Below the pieces are notes generated by a model, which worked only from the letters and a program-made list of their open reading frames with translations, was not told where the DNA came from and ran no database searches. Positions 33,257 to 40,836 of a stretch of 64,000 nt of DNA are shown one piece after another. A program made the translations under genes and the position numbers. The stretch's first letter is position 1; the number at the start of each line of letters is the position of its first letter. The DNA comes from Aldehydirespirator sp965116665 (GTDB lineage Bacteria; Actinomycetota; Acidimicrobiia; Acidimicrobiales; Aldehydirespiratoraceae): the NCBI GenBank assembly GCA_965116665.1, contig OZ220709.1, positions 248,001-312,000 on the forward strand. Direction: 5' to 3'.

Positions 33257-33314
33257 CCAGGATCTCGGTAGAGAAATGTGTCGTGTACCCACAGAAACCA
33301 ACCCGAGATTCTGG
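33257..33314 (-). promoter_or_regulatory. Imperfect hairpin/leader motif shared with the xseB upstream region
   Basis: Arms CCAGGATCTCGG (33257-33268) and CCGAGATTCTGG (33303-33314) pair at 11 of 12 positions. On the minus strand the loop reads TTTCTGTGGGTACACGAC, then TTTCTCTAC. A closely similar order of bases lies at 39331-39375. Each copy sits 5-80 bases before a minus-strand start codon. Confidence 0.45.
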
Positions 33315-33325
33315 GCGCACGGCCG

Positions 33326-35134
33326 CTAGTCCAGTCCGAACGCCGCCGCGTCCACCCGGTCGAGCAGGTCGAGTTCCCACTCGATGTAGTCGCGCATCGC
33401 CTGCAGAGCGTCCACCGAGCGTTCGTAGGGCTTGGCCGGCCGGGCCGGCTCCTCGGCCGCGTCGGAGCCGGTCTCGAGCCAGCGGCCCCGGTTGGCGTCG
33501 GGCAGCGCATAGGCCTCCCGGCCCATGAGCCGCAGCCAATACGCCGTCAATAGCGACTGCACACCGTCGGAGTCGGCCACCACGATGCGAGCCGACGGCA
33601 CCGCGGTGCGGGCGGTTGACTCCTGGATGAGCTGGCCCCCGGGGGCCGAAGCGAAGCCGGGGCGGTGACCGGCCGCGTAGCCGGCGGGCGAGCTCACATC
33701 GAACACGTAGGTGGTGCGGGAGTCGTCGGCGAGCCAGCCGGCCAGATTGGCCTCGCCGATGACGGGCACGCGGTGGGCTTCGGCCAGTTGCTGGGCCCGG
33801 GCGGCCGCGTCCTGCAGGGCACTCGGGGAAGGGGGAGCGGCCGTGTCATCGTCGGCTCCCCCGGCGAGTTCCTCGCCGGTCAGCTTCCATCCCATGGTGC
33901 CGTTCTCCAGGGCCAGCGCCGGAGAGTCCACTCCAGCGTCGATCAGGGTCTGGGTACCGATAATCGAGCGGGTCCGTCCGGCGCAGCTCACCGCGATCGG
34001 AGTGCCCGGCTCGAGGTCCATGGACAGCACCCGGGCCAGCAGCTCCGTCCCGGGGGCGTTGACCGCGCCCGGAACGTGCAGAGCTTCGAACTCGGGCTCG
34101 GGCCGGCAGTCCACCAGCGCCACCGCCTGCCCCTGCTCGCGCCGGCTTCGCAGCTCGCCGGCGGAGATCATCGGGGTGTCCCGAACGTGGGCGACGTGCT
34201 CCCCGAAGGCCTTCGACATCGTGTGGATCCCATCGTGGACGTCGTAGCCGGCATCCGCCCAGGCGTCGACACCGCCAGCCAGCACGGCCACGTTGGTGAA
34301 GCCCTGGCGGCGGACCGCATGAGCAGCCCGATGCGCGGCCAGGTCGTCCTCGCCGATCACCACCACCCGCACGGCCCGCCGGGGCAGCAGACCGGCCAGC
34401 CGCCATTCCAGTTCGGAGGCCGGCACCGGGCACGACTCGGGAACGTGCCCGCCGGAGTGGACGCCCACGTCTCGGGTGTCGAGCACGGCCAGCTCCTCGC
34501 CGTCGGCTCGTATGGCGGCCAGCTCCGGAGCGCTGACCTTGGCGGTGCGCAGGTCGGGCCGGCCCATGAAGGGACGCTCCGCCCCGCCCTCGACACCGTC
34601 GAAGTAGATGCGGCCGGCCAGGCGGTCCAGCGGGTAGCCGTAGAGGTGCAGGTGCATGGCCGGGCCCTCGTCAAGGACCCTGATCGTGTGGAAGCCGTCT
34701 CCCATCATGCCGTTGGCGTCGCCCCGCCTCAGGGTGCGCTCGCCGGTGGGCTCAAGCCGCCCTTGCTGCGGGTCGCGGCCGTCGTCGGTGCGTTCGAAGT
34801 ACTGGTTGTGCTCCGCGCCGCGGACCCCGGCGATCACCGACCAGGTGCGGTGGTCGTGCGGGGGCTGCTGCTTGCCGGGCATCCCGGCCGAGGCATAGAG
34901 GCCGAGCCGCCCGTCAAGGTCGACGCTGAGCTCGTAGATGGTCATCAGCGCCCCCGCGTCCACCGCGAACGCGTCGGCGTCGAACAGCTCCTCCTGCAGC
35001 GCGAGCTCCGTGAGCACAGGACCGACGGCCTGGAGCAGTTCGTCGGACGGTCCCAGCGTGTCCCGCAGCCGCCGGATCTCGTCCAGCGCCGACTGGACGG
35101 CCTCGTGCCTCCGGGTCATCATCGAATTGCTCAC
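33326..35134 (-). CDS. Cysteine-dioxygenase-like cupin fused to three rhodanese domains
   Basis: A 602-residue multidomain sulfur-metabolism protein. Residues 1-180 form a cupin of the cysteine dioxygenase type, with metal ligands His93 and His95 (PPHDHRTW) and His149 (GFHTI). Three rhodanese modules follow, about 190-300, 320-420 and 445-545. Only the middle one keeps an active-site cysteine, Cys384 in AVSCAGRTRS; the loops of the first (VVIGEDD) and third (VVADSDG) lack it. The arrangement suggests oxidation of a thiol to a sulfinate or persulfide product handed to a sulfurtransferase. An operon with the upstream SDR is possible (70-base gap). Confidence 0.85.
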   Translation of the reverse strand: MSNSMMTRRHEAVQSALDEIRRLRDTLGPSDELLQAVGPVLTELALQEELFDADAFAVDAGALMTIYELSVDLDGRLGLYASAGMPGKQQPPHDHRTWSVIAGVRGAEHNQYFERTDDGRDPQQGRLEPTGERTLRRGDANGMMGDGFHTIRVLDEGPAMHLHLYGYPLDRLAGRIYFDGVEGGAERPFMGRPDLRTAKVSAPELAAIRADGEELAVLDTRDVGVHSGGHVPESCPVPASELEWRLAGLLPRRAVRVVVIGEDDLAAHRAAHAVRRQGFTNVAVLAGGVDAWADAGYDVHDGIHTMSKAFGEHVAHVRDTPMISAGELRSRREQGQAVALVDCRPEPEFEALHVPGAVNAPGTELLARVLSMDLEPGTPIAVSCAGRTRSIIGTQTLIDAGVDSPALALENGTMGWKLTGEELAGGADDDTAAPPSPSALQDAAARAQQLAEAHRVPVIGEANLAGWLADDSRTTYVFDVSSPAGYAAGHRPGFASAPGGQLIQESTARTAVPSARIVVADSDGVQSLLTAYWLRLMGREAYALPDANRGRWLETGSDAAEEPARPAKPYERSVDALQAMRDYIEWELDLLDRVDAAAFGLD

Positions 35135-35204
35135 TGTGGCCTGCCCATATCACCGGCGTGGACGGCACGGGCAAGTGCCGTGCGCCGCGTCGGGATGCTG
35201 TCGC

Positions 35205-35996
35205 TCACAGCAGGCCCCGCCCGATCCCTCCGTCCACCGAGATGGACTGCCCGGTGATGTAGCTGGCCCGGTCGGAGGCCACGAACACCACCGCCTGAGC
35301 GATCTCGTCAGGCTCGGCGAAGCGGCCGAGTGGGATCTCCGTCGCGAACTCCTCGATCACCTCGTCGGGAGTGTTGCCTTGCTCGGCTGCCAGCCGCTCG
35401 GCCCGGTCCAGCCACAGCCGGGTGAGGGTGCGGCCCGGGCTGATGGCGTTGACCCGGATGCCCTTGGGGGCCAGCTCGTGCGACAGGGTCTTTACCAGGG
35501 CCAGAAGGCCCGCCTTGTGCACGTTCGACACCACCTGGTTCACGTACGGCATCTTGGCCCCGGCCGCTCCCAGCAGCACAATCGCCGGAGAGCGTCCGGC
35601 CTCCAGGCTCGGCAGCAGGGCCCGCACCGTCCGGACCGGCCCGATGACGTTCATGTTGTAGTTGTCGTGCCAGGCGTCGTCTCCGAAGGAGTCGAACCGG
35701 CCCCGGATGCTGCCGCCGACGGTGACGATCAGGATGTCGAGACCCTTGCCGTCGCCGTACCGCGCCCCAAGGCGGGCTTCGGCGTCGTGCGCGGTGACGT
35801 CAACCGGGAACCACGCGACCTCGGCCGGCTGAGCCGCCTGGCCGATGCTGGCCGCGGCCTGCTGCAGCCGGGCTGCGTCGCGGGACGCGATCGTGACCGA
35901 GGCCCCCTCGGCCGCCAACAGCCGGGCGGTGGCCAGACCTATGCCGGCCGAGCCCCCCACCACCAGGGCCTCCCGGTCCACCAGTCCCAGATCCAT
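35205..35996 (-). CDS. Short-chain dehydrogenase/reductase with altered active site
   Basis: A 263-residue SDR with the cofactor loop GGSAGIG at residues 14-20 and the C-terminal INAISPGRT and ISVDGG segments. The usual catalytic YxxxK appears as SNVHK: the lysine is kept but the tyrosine is replaced by serine. The upstream catalytic serine (normally in a SS-rich strand) reads LLGAAGAK. This places it in the branch of SDRs that keeps a SNxxxK/R pattern and may bind NAD(P) without the standard proton relay. Substrate unknown. It lies downstream of the VOC and FAD-oxidase genes on the same strand. Confidence 0.85.
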   Translation of the reverse strand: MDLGLVDREALVVGGSAGIGLATARLLAAEGASVTIASRDAARLQQAAASIGQAAQPAEVAWFPVDVTAHDAEARLGARYGDGKGLDILIVTVGGSIRGRFDSFGDDAWHDNYNMNVIGPVRTVRALLPSLEAGRSPAIVLLGAAGAKMPYVNQVVSNVHKAGLLALVKTLSHELAPKGIRVNAISPGRTLTRLWLDRAERLAAEQGNTPDEVIEEFATEIPLGRFAEPDEIAQAVVFVASDRASYITGQSISVDGGIGRGLL

Positions 35997-36001
35997 CGTC
36001 G

Positions 36002-36088
36002 CTATCCGCCTTCGTCCGATTCCTGGTTCAGAGCGTTGGGGCTGTCGCCGATCAGCGTCAGCTTGTTGCCGGTTCCGTCGCTCATCAT
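36002..36088 (-). CDS. Possible 28-residue small ORF, or detached tail of the VOC gene
   Basis: The frame reads MMSDGTGNKLTLIGDSP and ends ESDEGG, five bases before the SDR start. The coding-like reading extends upstream in the same frame (ADGPEVYRIV) past the stop of the VOC gene at 36114. It could be a short peptide started at ATG 36088, or the C-terminus of a longer VOC protein separated by a frameshift. There is no strong ribosome binding site. Confidence 0.25.
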   Translation of the reverse strand: MMSDGTGNKLTLIGDSPNALNQESDEGG

Positions 36089-36113
36089 CACGATCCGATA
36101 CACCTCTGGTCCG

Positions 36114-36518
36114 TCAGCCGTCTCCCGGCCCACCGAGGTCGGGGCTGCCGGGCTCGTAGGCGATGACCTGGACGTGAAGCCCGCCGGCGTCCGCCACCAG
36201 CGTCGTCCGAGCCCTGGCCGCGGCCAGGTCGTGGACCGGGTTGACCGTCGACCAGCCGGCATCTACCAGCCCGGCCTCGGCCTCATCGACCGCAGCAGCC
36301 TCATCGGCCCGGAAGGCGACATGGGCGAGTGCCGGCCGGCCGGCGTCAGACTCGATCAACTCGATCTTCACGCCGGTCTCGTCCCCGAGCATGGCGATCC
36401 TCTGACCTGTGCTGTACCTGATCCCGTGGCGGACGAGGGTCATGCCGACGTCGTTGACGAGGGCATCGACCCGGCTGTCGAAATCACTCACCTCGATGGC
36501 CACATGGTCGAACTTCAC
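36114..36518 (-). CDS. VOC (glyoxalase/bleomycin resistance) superfamily protein
   Basis: A 134-residue single-domain VOC protein. Two beta-alpha-beta-beta-beta modules are visible. The first starts MKFDHVAIEVSDF with a metal-ligand candidate in the HVAIE strand. KIELIESDAG provides another candidate, and LAHVAFRAD opens the second module. VOC proteins use a metal to act on CoA esters, lactoylglutathione or catechols. It starts four bases after the stop of the FAD oxidase and is translationally coupled to it, so both probably serve one catabolic step. The end of the gene may be frameshifted (see the small ORF at 36002). Confidence 0.82.
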   Translation of the reverse strand: MKFDHVAIEVSDFDSRVDALVNDVGMTLVRHGIRYSTGQRIAMLGDETGVKIELIESDAGRPALAHVAFRADEAAAVDEAEAGLVDAGWSTVNPVHDLAAARARTTLVADAGGLHVQVIAYEPGSPDLGGPGDG

Positions 36519-36522
36519 GTTC

Positions 36523-37938
36523 TCACCCTCTCACTCGCACCTCGTCGTCGCTGAACTTGCCCGGATTCAACAGGCCCTTGGGGTCGACCGCGGCCTTGAA
36601 CCGCCGCATCACGCCCGGGTCGGCGAACAGGCCCTGTTCGTCCAGGAAGAAGGTGTGGGGATTCTGGTAGGCCACCCCGATGTCGTCGCAGAAGGCGAGG
36701 AGGTCGTCCAGGTCGTCGCGCCCGTTCACCATCCCAACCAGCGGCGCGTAGATCATGCCGTCGCCCGACTGTCCCCACCGCTCGCGCAGCCAGCGGGACC
36801 GGATGTACTTCAGCTCCACCAGGCACTGGTCACCGAACCGTGCCTTGATTGCCAGCAGCTGATCGACGGGCCGCGCCTCCGGCAGGTAGCAGTGCAGGAA
36901 GGCGACCGACGCGAACAGCTTCTTCACCCACAGCATGCGATGGCCGTAGACCATGTAGGCGAGTGTCGGCCGGCGGGACGCGCCCAGACCGTGCCACGGG
37001 ATGATCCGGCCGCCGCGGGCCGCCGCCAGCGCGCTCACCGAGTCGACCTCGGTGGCCGCGACGATGGTCATCACCAGCGCCTCGCCGACGGCCGCGTCTC
37101 CGGCCAGGGCGGTGAAGGCCGGGGTGAGCATCGGCTCCTGGGCGGCGGCCACCCGGATGCCCTCCGTCTGCTCGGACAGGTCGACCACGAAGCGGGCCGC
37201 GCCGTCGAAACGGGGGAAGGCGACCACCATCTCCACCCAGGATCGGGCCGGCACGAGCCGGAACGTCACATCGGTGATGATCCCGGTGGTCCCGTAGGCG
37301 TGAAGGACCGGCTCGACCGAGTCCTCGTCGAGGGTCAGCAGCCGGGGGTAGGCCTCGCAGGTCATGACGGTGGCGCCGACGATGTTGCCGTCCCAGATCG
37401 TTCCCCACGACGAGCTGCCCAGCCCCACATGGCCGCCGGCCACCCACCCGGCCGCATGGGAGGCGGCGTAGGTGGTGGTGACCACTGGCAGCTCGGCGCC
37501 GTGGGCCCGGACCTCGCTGTCGACCCGGCCGAGCAGGGCGCCGGCGCCCACGGCGATGCGGCCGGCGCCGGCGGCCGCGGCCGGGTCGCCGATGCCGTCC
37601 AAACGGCTCAGCTCGATCACGATCCCGCCCTGCATGGGGATGGACTGGCCGAAGTTGGACGTCCCCGCGCCCAGCATGGTGATCGGCGTGTCGTGGCGGT
37701 AGGCCGCGGCCACGCACGCCGCCAGTTGCTCGATGTCGGCCGGCCCGACGACAGCCTCCACGCCGAGCGAGCCGCCCGGGGACGCCCCGGCCATGGCGTC
37801 GATGTGGCCCGACAGCACCGGCGACAGCCACGAGTTGTCTCGCAGCCGGGCCCCGATCGCGGCCGGATCAGTCTCCAACCCGCCCGGCCCGACCACGGCC
37901 GAGAGTTCTGCGCGCAGCGGCGAGACCACGATGGCCAC
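36523..37938 (-). CDS. FAD-dependent oxidase/dehydrogenase (PCMH-type, GlcD-like)
   Basis: A 471-residue flavoprotein of the vanillyl-alcohol-oxidase/glycolate-oxidase group. The PCMH FAD-binding domain shows PITMLGAGTSNFGQSIP near residue 90, GRIAVGAGALLGRVDSEV near 125, and AGWVAGGHVGLGSSSWGTIWD near 165. The ending DPKGLLNPGKF is the family C-terminal signature. It heads an operon with the VOC gene. A 31-base inverted repeat with promoter-like elements lies 46-76 bases upstream. Oxidation of a hydroxy acid or alcohol is likely; the substrate is unknown. Confidence 0.85.
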   Translation of the reverse strand: MAIVVSPLRAELSAVVGPGGLETDPAAIGARLRDNSWLSPVLSGHIDAMAGASPGGSLGVEAVVGPADIEQLAACVAAAYRHDTPITMLGAGTSNFGQSIPMQGGIVIELSRLDGIGDPAAAAGAGRIAVGAGALLGRVDSEVRAHGAELPVVTTTYAASHAAGWVAGGHVGLGSSSWGTIWDGNIVGATVMTCEAYPRLLTLDEDSVEPVLHAYGTTGIITDVTFRLVPARSWVEMVVAFPRFDGAARFVVDLSEQTEGIRVAAAQEPMLTPAFTALAGDAAVGEALVMTIVAATEVDSVSALAAARGGRIIPWHGLGASRRPTLAYMVYGHRMLWVKKLFASVAFLHCYLPEARPVDQLLAIKARFGDQCLVELKYIRSRWLRERWGQSGDGMIYAPLVGMVNGRDDLDDLLAFCDDIGVAYQNPHTFFLDEQGLFADPGVMRRFKAAVDPKGLLNPGKFSDDEVRVRG

Positions 37939-37983
37939 TACATCACGGCTCGTCGCAGGGCGCTAGCTGGACCCGGTTCTCTA

Positions 37984-38014
37984 TGCAGATTGAAAGTAGT
38001 GCTTGCAATCTGCA
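37984..38014 (-). promoter_or_regulatory. Operator-like inverted repeat before the FAD oxidase
   Basis: TGCAGATTG (37984-37992) and CAATCTGCA (38006-38014) are perfect 9-base arms around a 13-base spacer. On the minus strand TTGCAA within it, a 17-base gap and CATAGA form a plausible -35/-10 pair, so a dimeric regulator bound here would block the promoter. It could alternatively serve as a 3' hairpin of the polyprenyl synthase gene ending at 38020. Confidence 0.5.
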
Positions 38015-38019
38015 AGGCG

Positions 38020-39087
38020 TCAGGCCTCGCGCAGGGCGATGAAGCGGGCGGTGGCGGCCAGGGCCTCCTGGGCGGCGGGCACGTCCGGCAGCGCATCCAG
38101 CGCGGCCAGGGCCTCGTCGAGCAGCGCGGCGATCTCGTCTTCCAGGCCGGCCAGTGCCCCCGTGTCGACGATGATCTGCTGGATCTCGGACACGGCCTCG
38201 TCGTCCATCTCCGAGCCGACCGTGTCCAGCACCGCCGTTTGGGTTGGCGTGGCGGCCGCCCTCGCCAGCGCGAGCAGCAGCGTGGGTTTACCCTCTCGGA
38301 GGTCGTCGCCGACGGGCTTGCCGGTGGCGGCCGGATCCCCGAACGCGCCCAGAACGTCGTCGCGCAGTTGGAAGGCCATGCCGACGGGACGCCCGTGGCC
38401 GGCCAGCGGCTCAGCCAGATCGGCTCGCCCGGCCAGGGCCGCGCCGAGTTGCAGGGGCCGGACCACCGTGTAGCGGGCCGTCTTGTGCTCGATGATCTTG
38501 CGGGCCTCGTCGGCGGTGGCGTTGCCCCGGGCCGAGCAGACCACATCCAGGTACTGGCCCATGTTCAGCTCGGTGCGCAGCGCGTCCCACACCGAGCGTG
38601 TCTCGTCGGACACCCGGCCCAGGGTGCGGTCGGCCAGCACCATGGCCATGTCGCCCGCCAGCACCGCGGCCGCCTCGCCGAAGCGCCGGTCCTCGCCTAG
38701 CCAGTCGCGGTCGCGGTGGCGCTGTACGAACTTGCGCCACACGGTTGGTGCCCCCCGCCGGGTGGGGGAGGCGTCCATCACGTCGTCGTGGGCGAGGGCG
38801 AAGGCGTGGAGGATCTCCAGAGCGCAGCCGCCGTCCAGCGCCCCGTCGCCGCTGGGGTCACCGCCGCCCAGCAGCCATCCCCAGTGACAGTAGGCGGGCC
38901 GGATCCGCTTGCCGCCGCCGAGGATCATGTCGGCCAGGTCGCCGAGCGGTTCGTCGAGGCTCGGGTCCAGCCCGGCCCACTCACGGCGCTCGGCGGCCAG
39001 GATCTCGCCGAGTCGGGTCTGGACCCGAGCCGCGATGGCGGTGAGCTCGGCGGGAGGCTTGACGGCACCCGCCGGGGAAGCGGTCAT
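38020..39087 (-). CDS. Polyprenyl (geranylgeranyl-type) diphosphate synthase
   Basis: A 355-residue trans-isoprenyl diphosphate synthase. The first aspartate-rich motif DDVMD is at residues 101-105 after ALAH. The second is QLRDDVLGAFGDP near 250, and GGGKRIRP near 57 binds the allylic substrate. The chain-length-determining residues before DDVMD (HAFALAH) suggest a short- or medium-chain product such as C15-C20, used for carotenoids, quinones or archaeal-like lipids. The ATG overlaps the xseB stop (ATGA), so it is the last gene of the ABC-xseA-xseB operon; this linkage to exonuclease VII recurs in many actinobacteria. Confidence 0.9.
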   Translation of the reverse strand: MTASPAGAVKPPAELTAIAARVQTRLGEILAAERREWAGLDPSLDEPLGDLADMILGGGKRIRPAYCHWGWLLGGGDPSGDGALDGGCALEILHAFALAHDDVMDASPTRRGAPTVWRKFVQRHRDRDWLGEDRRFGEAAAVLAGDMAMVLADRTLGRVSDETRSVWDALRTELNMGQYLDVVCSARGNATADEARKIIEHKTARYTVVRPLQLGAALAGRADLAEPLAGHGRPVGMAFQLRDDVLGAFGDPAATGKPVGDDLREGKPTLLLALARAAATPTQTAVLDTVGSEMDDEAVSEIQQIIVDTGALAGLEDEIAALLDEALAALDALPDVPAAQEALAATARFIALREA

Positions 39088-39326
39088 GTGGACTCGTCGG
39101 ATTCGAGCGCGGCCACGACCCGCTCGACCTGCACGCTGGCATTGGCGATGCGGCGCCGGCAGACCTCGATGAGCGTCGCCGCCCGCTCGACCCGGTTGGC
39201 CAGGACGTCGACGTCCGGATCCTCGCCCTCCAGCTCCTCCAGGATCTGCTCGAGCTCGGCCATCGCCGCCGCGTAGCCGGGCTCGCCGTTGCCAGCGGCG
39301 CCGGCAGGAGTCTCTTCGGTGCTCAT
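39084..39326 (-). CDS. xseB: Exodeoxyribonuclease VII small subunit
   Basis: An 80-residue helical protein with the family core YAAAMAELEQILEELEGEDPD and VDVLANRVERAATLIEVCRRR. The small subunits stack along the large subunit to make the processive single-strand DNA nuclease. It lies 88 bases downstream of xseA and overlaps the polyprenyl synthase start. The ATG at 39326 is preceded closely by a motif shared with the region upstream of 33232, so xseB may also have its own promoter or leader. Confidence 0.9.
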   Translation of the reverse strand: MSTEETPAGAAGNGEPGYAAAMAELEQILEELEGEDPDVDVLANRVERAATLIEVCRRRIANASVQVERVVAALESDEST

Positions 39327-39330
39327 GGGG

Positions 39331-39375
39331 CCACCACCAAATATGTAGAGATAGCCGTCGTATATCGACAGAATC
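39331..39375 (-). promoter_or_regulatory. Second copy of the shared leader motif, before xseB
   Basis: On the minus strand this segment contains ATTCTGTCGATATACGAC and CTATCTCTAC, in the same order and spacing as the copy at 33257-33314. GTCG and CGAC flank TATAT to make a small palindrome. It ends five bases before the xseB ATG. Confidence 0.45.
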
Positions 39376-39414
39376 CACTCAGATTTCGGAGGCGGAGCCT
39401 TGACAAAGGGCTGC

Positions 39415-40836
39415 TCATGGGGTGCGATCCTTGCTGCCGTCGCGCCGGCCACGGATCGTACTCTCCACCGAACCGTCGGCCAGGTGGGTGACGATGCCGT
39501 CCCCGGGCGACACGTCCTGCACCGACCGAAGCAGCGTGCCGTCGTCGCGGCGGGTGAGCGACCATCCCCGTCCCAGGATCAGAGCCGGGTCGAGAGCCCG
39601 TACCCGGGTGGCGACCGCGTCCAAGTGCCGCTGGGCGTGGCGGATCTCGTGACGGCCCGCCACCGACAGACGGGCCGAGGAACGGTCGAGACGGCTGCTC
39701 GCCCGCCGCTCGACCGCAGGTCCGGCCTGGGCCAGCCGGTGCGTGACCGCGGCCACCCGGCGACCGGCCCGTGCCGTAGCGACCCGTCCGGTGTGTACCA
39801 GGCGCTGGGCAGCCGAGTCGAGGTTGTGCCTCGACCGCCCGACCGCGGCGGCCGCGCCCCGGGACGCCCCGGCGGTCACCTGGTTGGTGCGATTCTCGGC
39901 CGCAGCCAGGGCTCGGCGACCCCGCACCGCGATCGACCGGCCCGTGCTGTCGAGCTCCTCCAGCCAATCCTCAACCCGCTGGACCACGGCCCGGGCCGCA
40001 GCCGTCGGTGTCGAGCAGGCGGTGTGGGCCGTCTCGTCGGCCACGCTGCGGTCCGTCTCGTGGCCAATGCCGGTGAAGACGGGACGCTCGCACGCCGCGA
40101 TGGCCCGGGCCAACAGCTCGTGGTCGAAGGCGACCAGGTCGGTGCGGCTGCCGCCCCCTCGGGCCAGCACGATCACATCGGCGCCCGCCCGGGCCGCCGT
40201 CCCGAGAGCGGCTGCGATGGCCTCGGGCGCGTCGACGCCCTGCACCGGGGTGTCAACCTCGACGACCTGGAAGGCGAAGCCGCTGCCGGTCAGCATTCGC
40301 ATCATGTCGGCGTGGGCGGCGCTGTCCAGGGATGTGACCATTCCCACCCTCAGCGGCACGGGGGCCAGGGCCACACCGGCGTTGCAGCGGAGGATCCCCT
40401 CGGCGGCCAGCGCCCCCAGCAGCGCCTCGCGTTCGGCGGCCAGCGCCCCCAGCGTGTGAGCCGGGTCGATGGAGGTCATGCGCAACTGGAGCTGTCCCCG
40501 CCGCGGGTAGAAGTCGAGCATCCCCTGGATGCGCACCCTTACCCCGTCGGCCATGCGCATGGCGTTGCCGTAGCGCTTGATGACGGTGTTGACCCGCTCC
40601 TTGTCGTCACGGAACAGCACGACGCTCACCGAGGCCTCCGGCGGCGCGCCGGGCTCGGAATGCCCGGAGCGCTCGACCAGGTCGAAGTAGACGTGCCCGC
40701 TGCGGGGCCGCGTGATGCTGTCGATCTCACCGGCGACCCACACCCCGCTCGGGAAGGCCTCGTCCAAGGTCCAGCGAAGAACCTGGGCGAGCTCGCCCAC
40801 CGTCAGGGTCTGGTCCGCGCTGATCAGCGGGCTCAC
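39415..40836 (-). CDS. xseA: Exodeoxyribonuclease VII large subunit
   Basis: A 473-residue catalytic subunit. An N-terminal OB-fold (LTVGELAQVLRWTLDEAF, then VWVAGEIDS and GHVYFDLVE) binds single-stranded DNA. The catalytic domain holds VGMVTSLDSAAHADMM, RAGADVIVLARGGGSRTDL and FTGIGHETDRSVADETAHTA, which are strongly conserved. The C-terminal half is a long basic helical region and ends with the SLTRRDDGTLLRSVQDVSPGD strand pair. GTG 40836 overlaps the ABC transporter stop (GTGA). The frame is open far upstream, but that part lies antiphase within the ABC gene. Confidence 0.94.
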   Translation of the reverse strand: MSPLISADQTLTVGELAQVLRWTLDEAFPSGVWVAGEIDSITRPRSGHVYFDLVERSGHSEPGAPPEASVSVVLFRDDKERVNTVIKRYGNAMRMADGVRVRIQGMLDFYPRRGQLQLRMTSIDPAHTLGALAAEREALLGALAAEGILRCNAGVALAPVPLRVGMVTSLDSAAHADMMRMLTGSGFAFQVVEVDTPVQGVDAPEAIAAALGTAARAGADVIVLARGGGSRTDLVAFDHELLARAIAACERPVFTGIGHETDRSVADETAHTACSTPTAAARAVVQRVEDWLEELDSTGRSIAVRGRRALAAAENRTNQVTAGASRGAAAAVGRSRHNLDSAAQRLVHTGRVATARAGRRVAAVTHRLAQAGPAVERRASSRLDRSSARLSVAGRHEIRHAQRHLDAVATRVRALDPALILGRGWSLTRRDDGTLLRSVQDVSPGDGIVTHLADGSVESTIRGRRDGSKDRTP

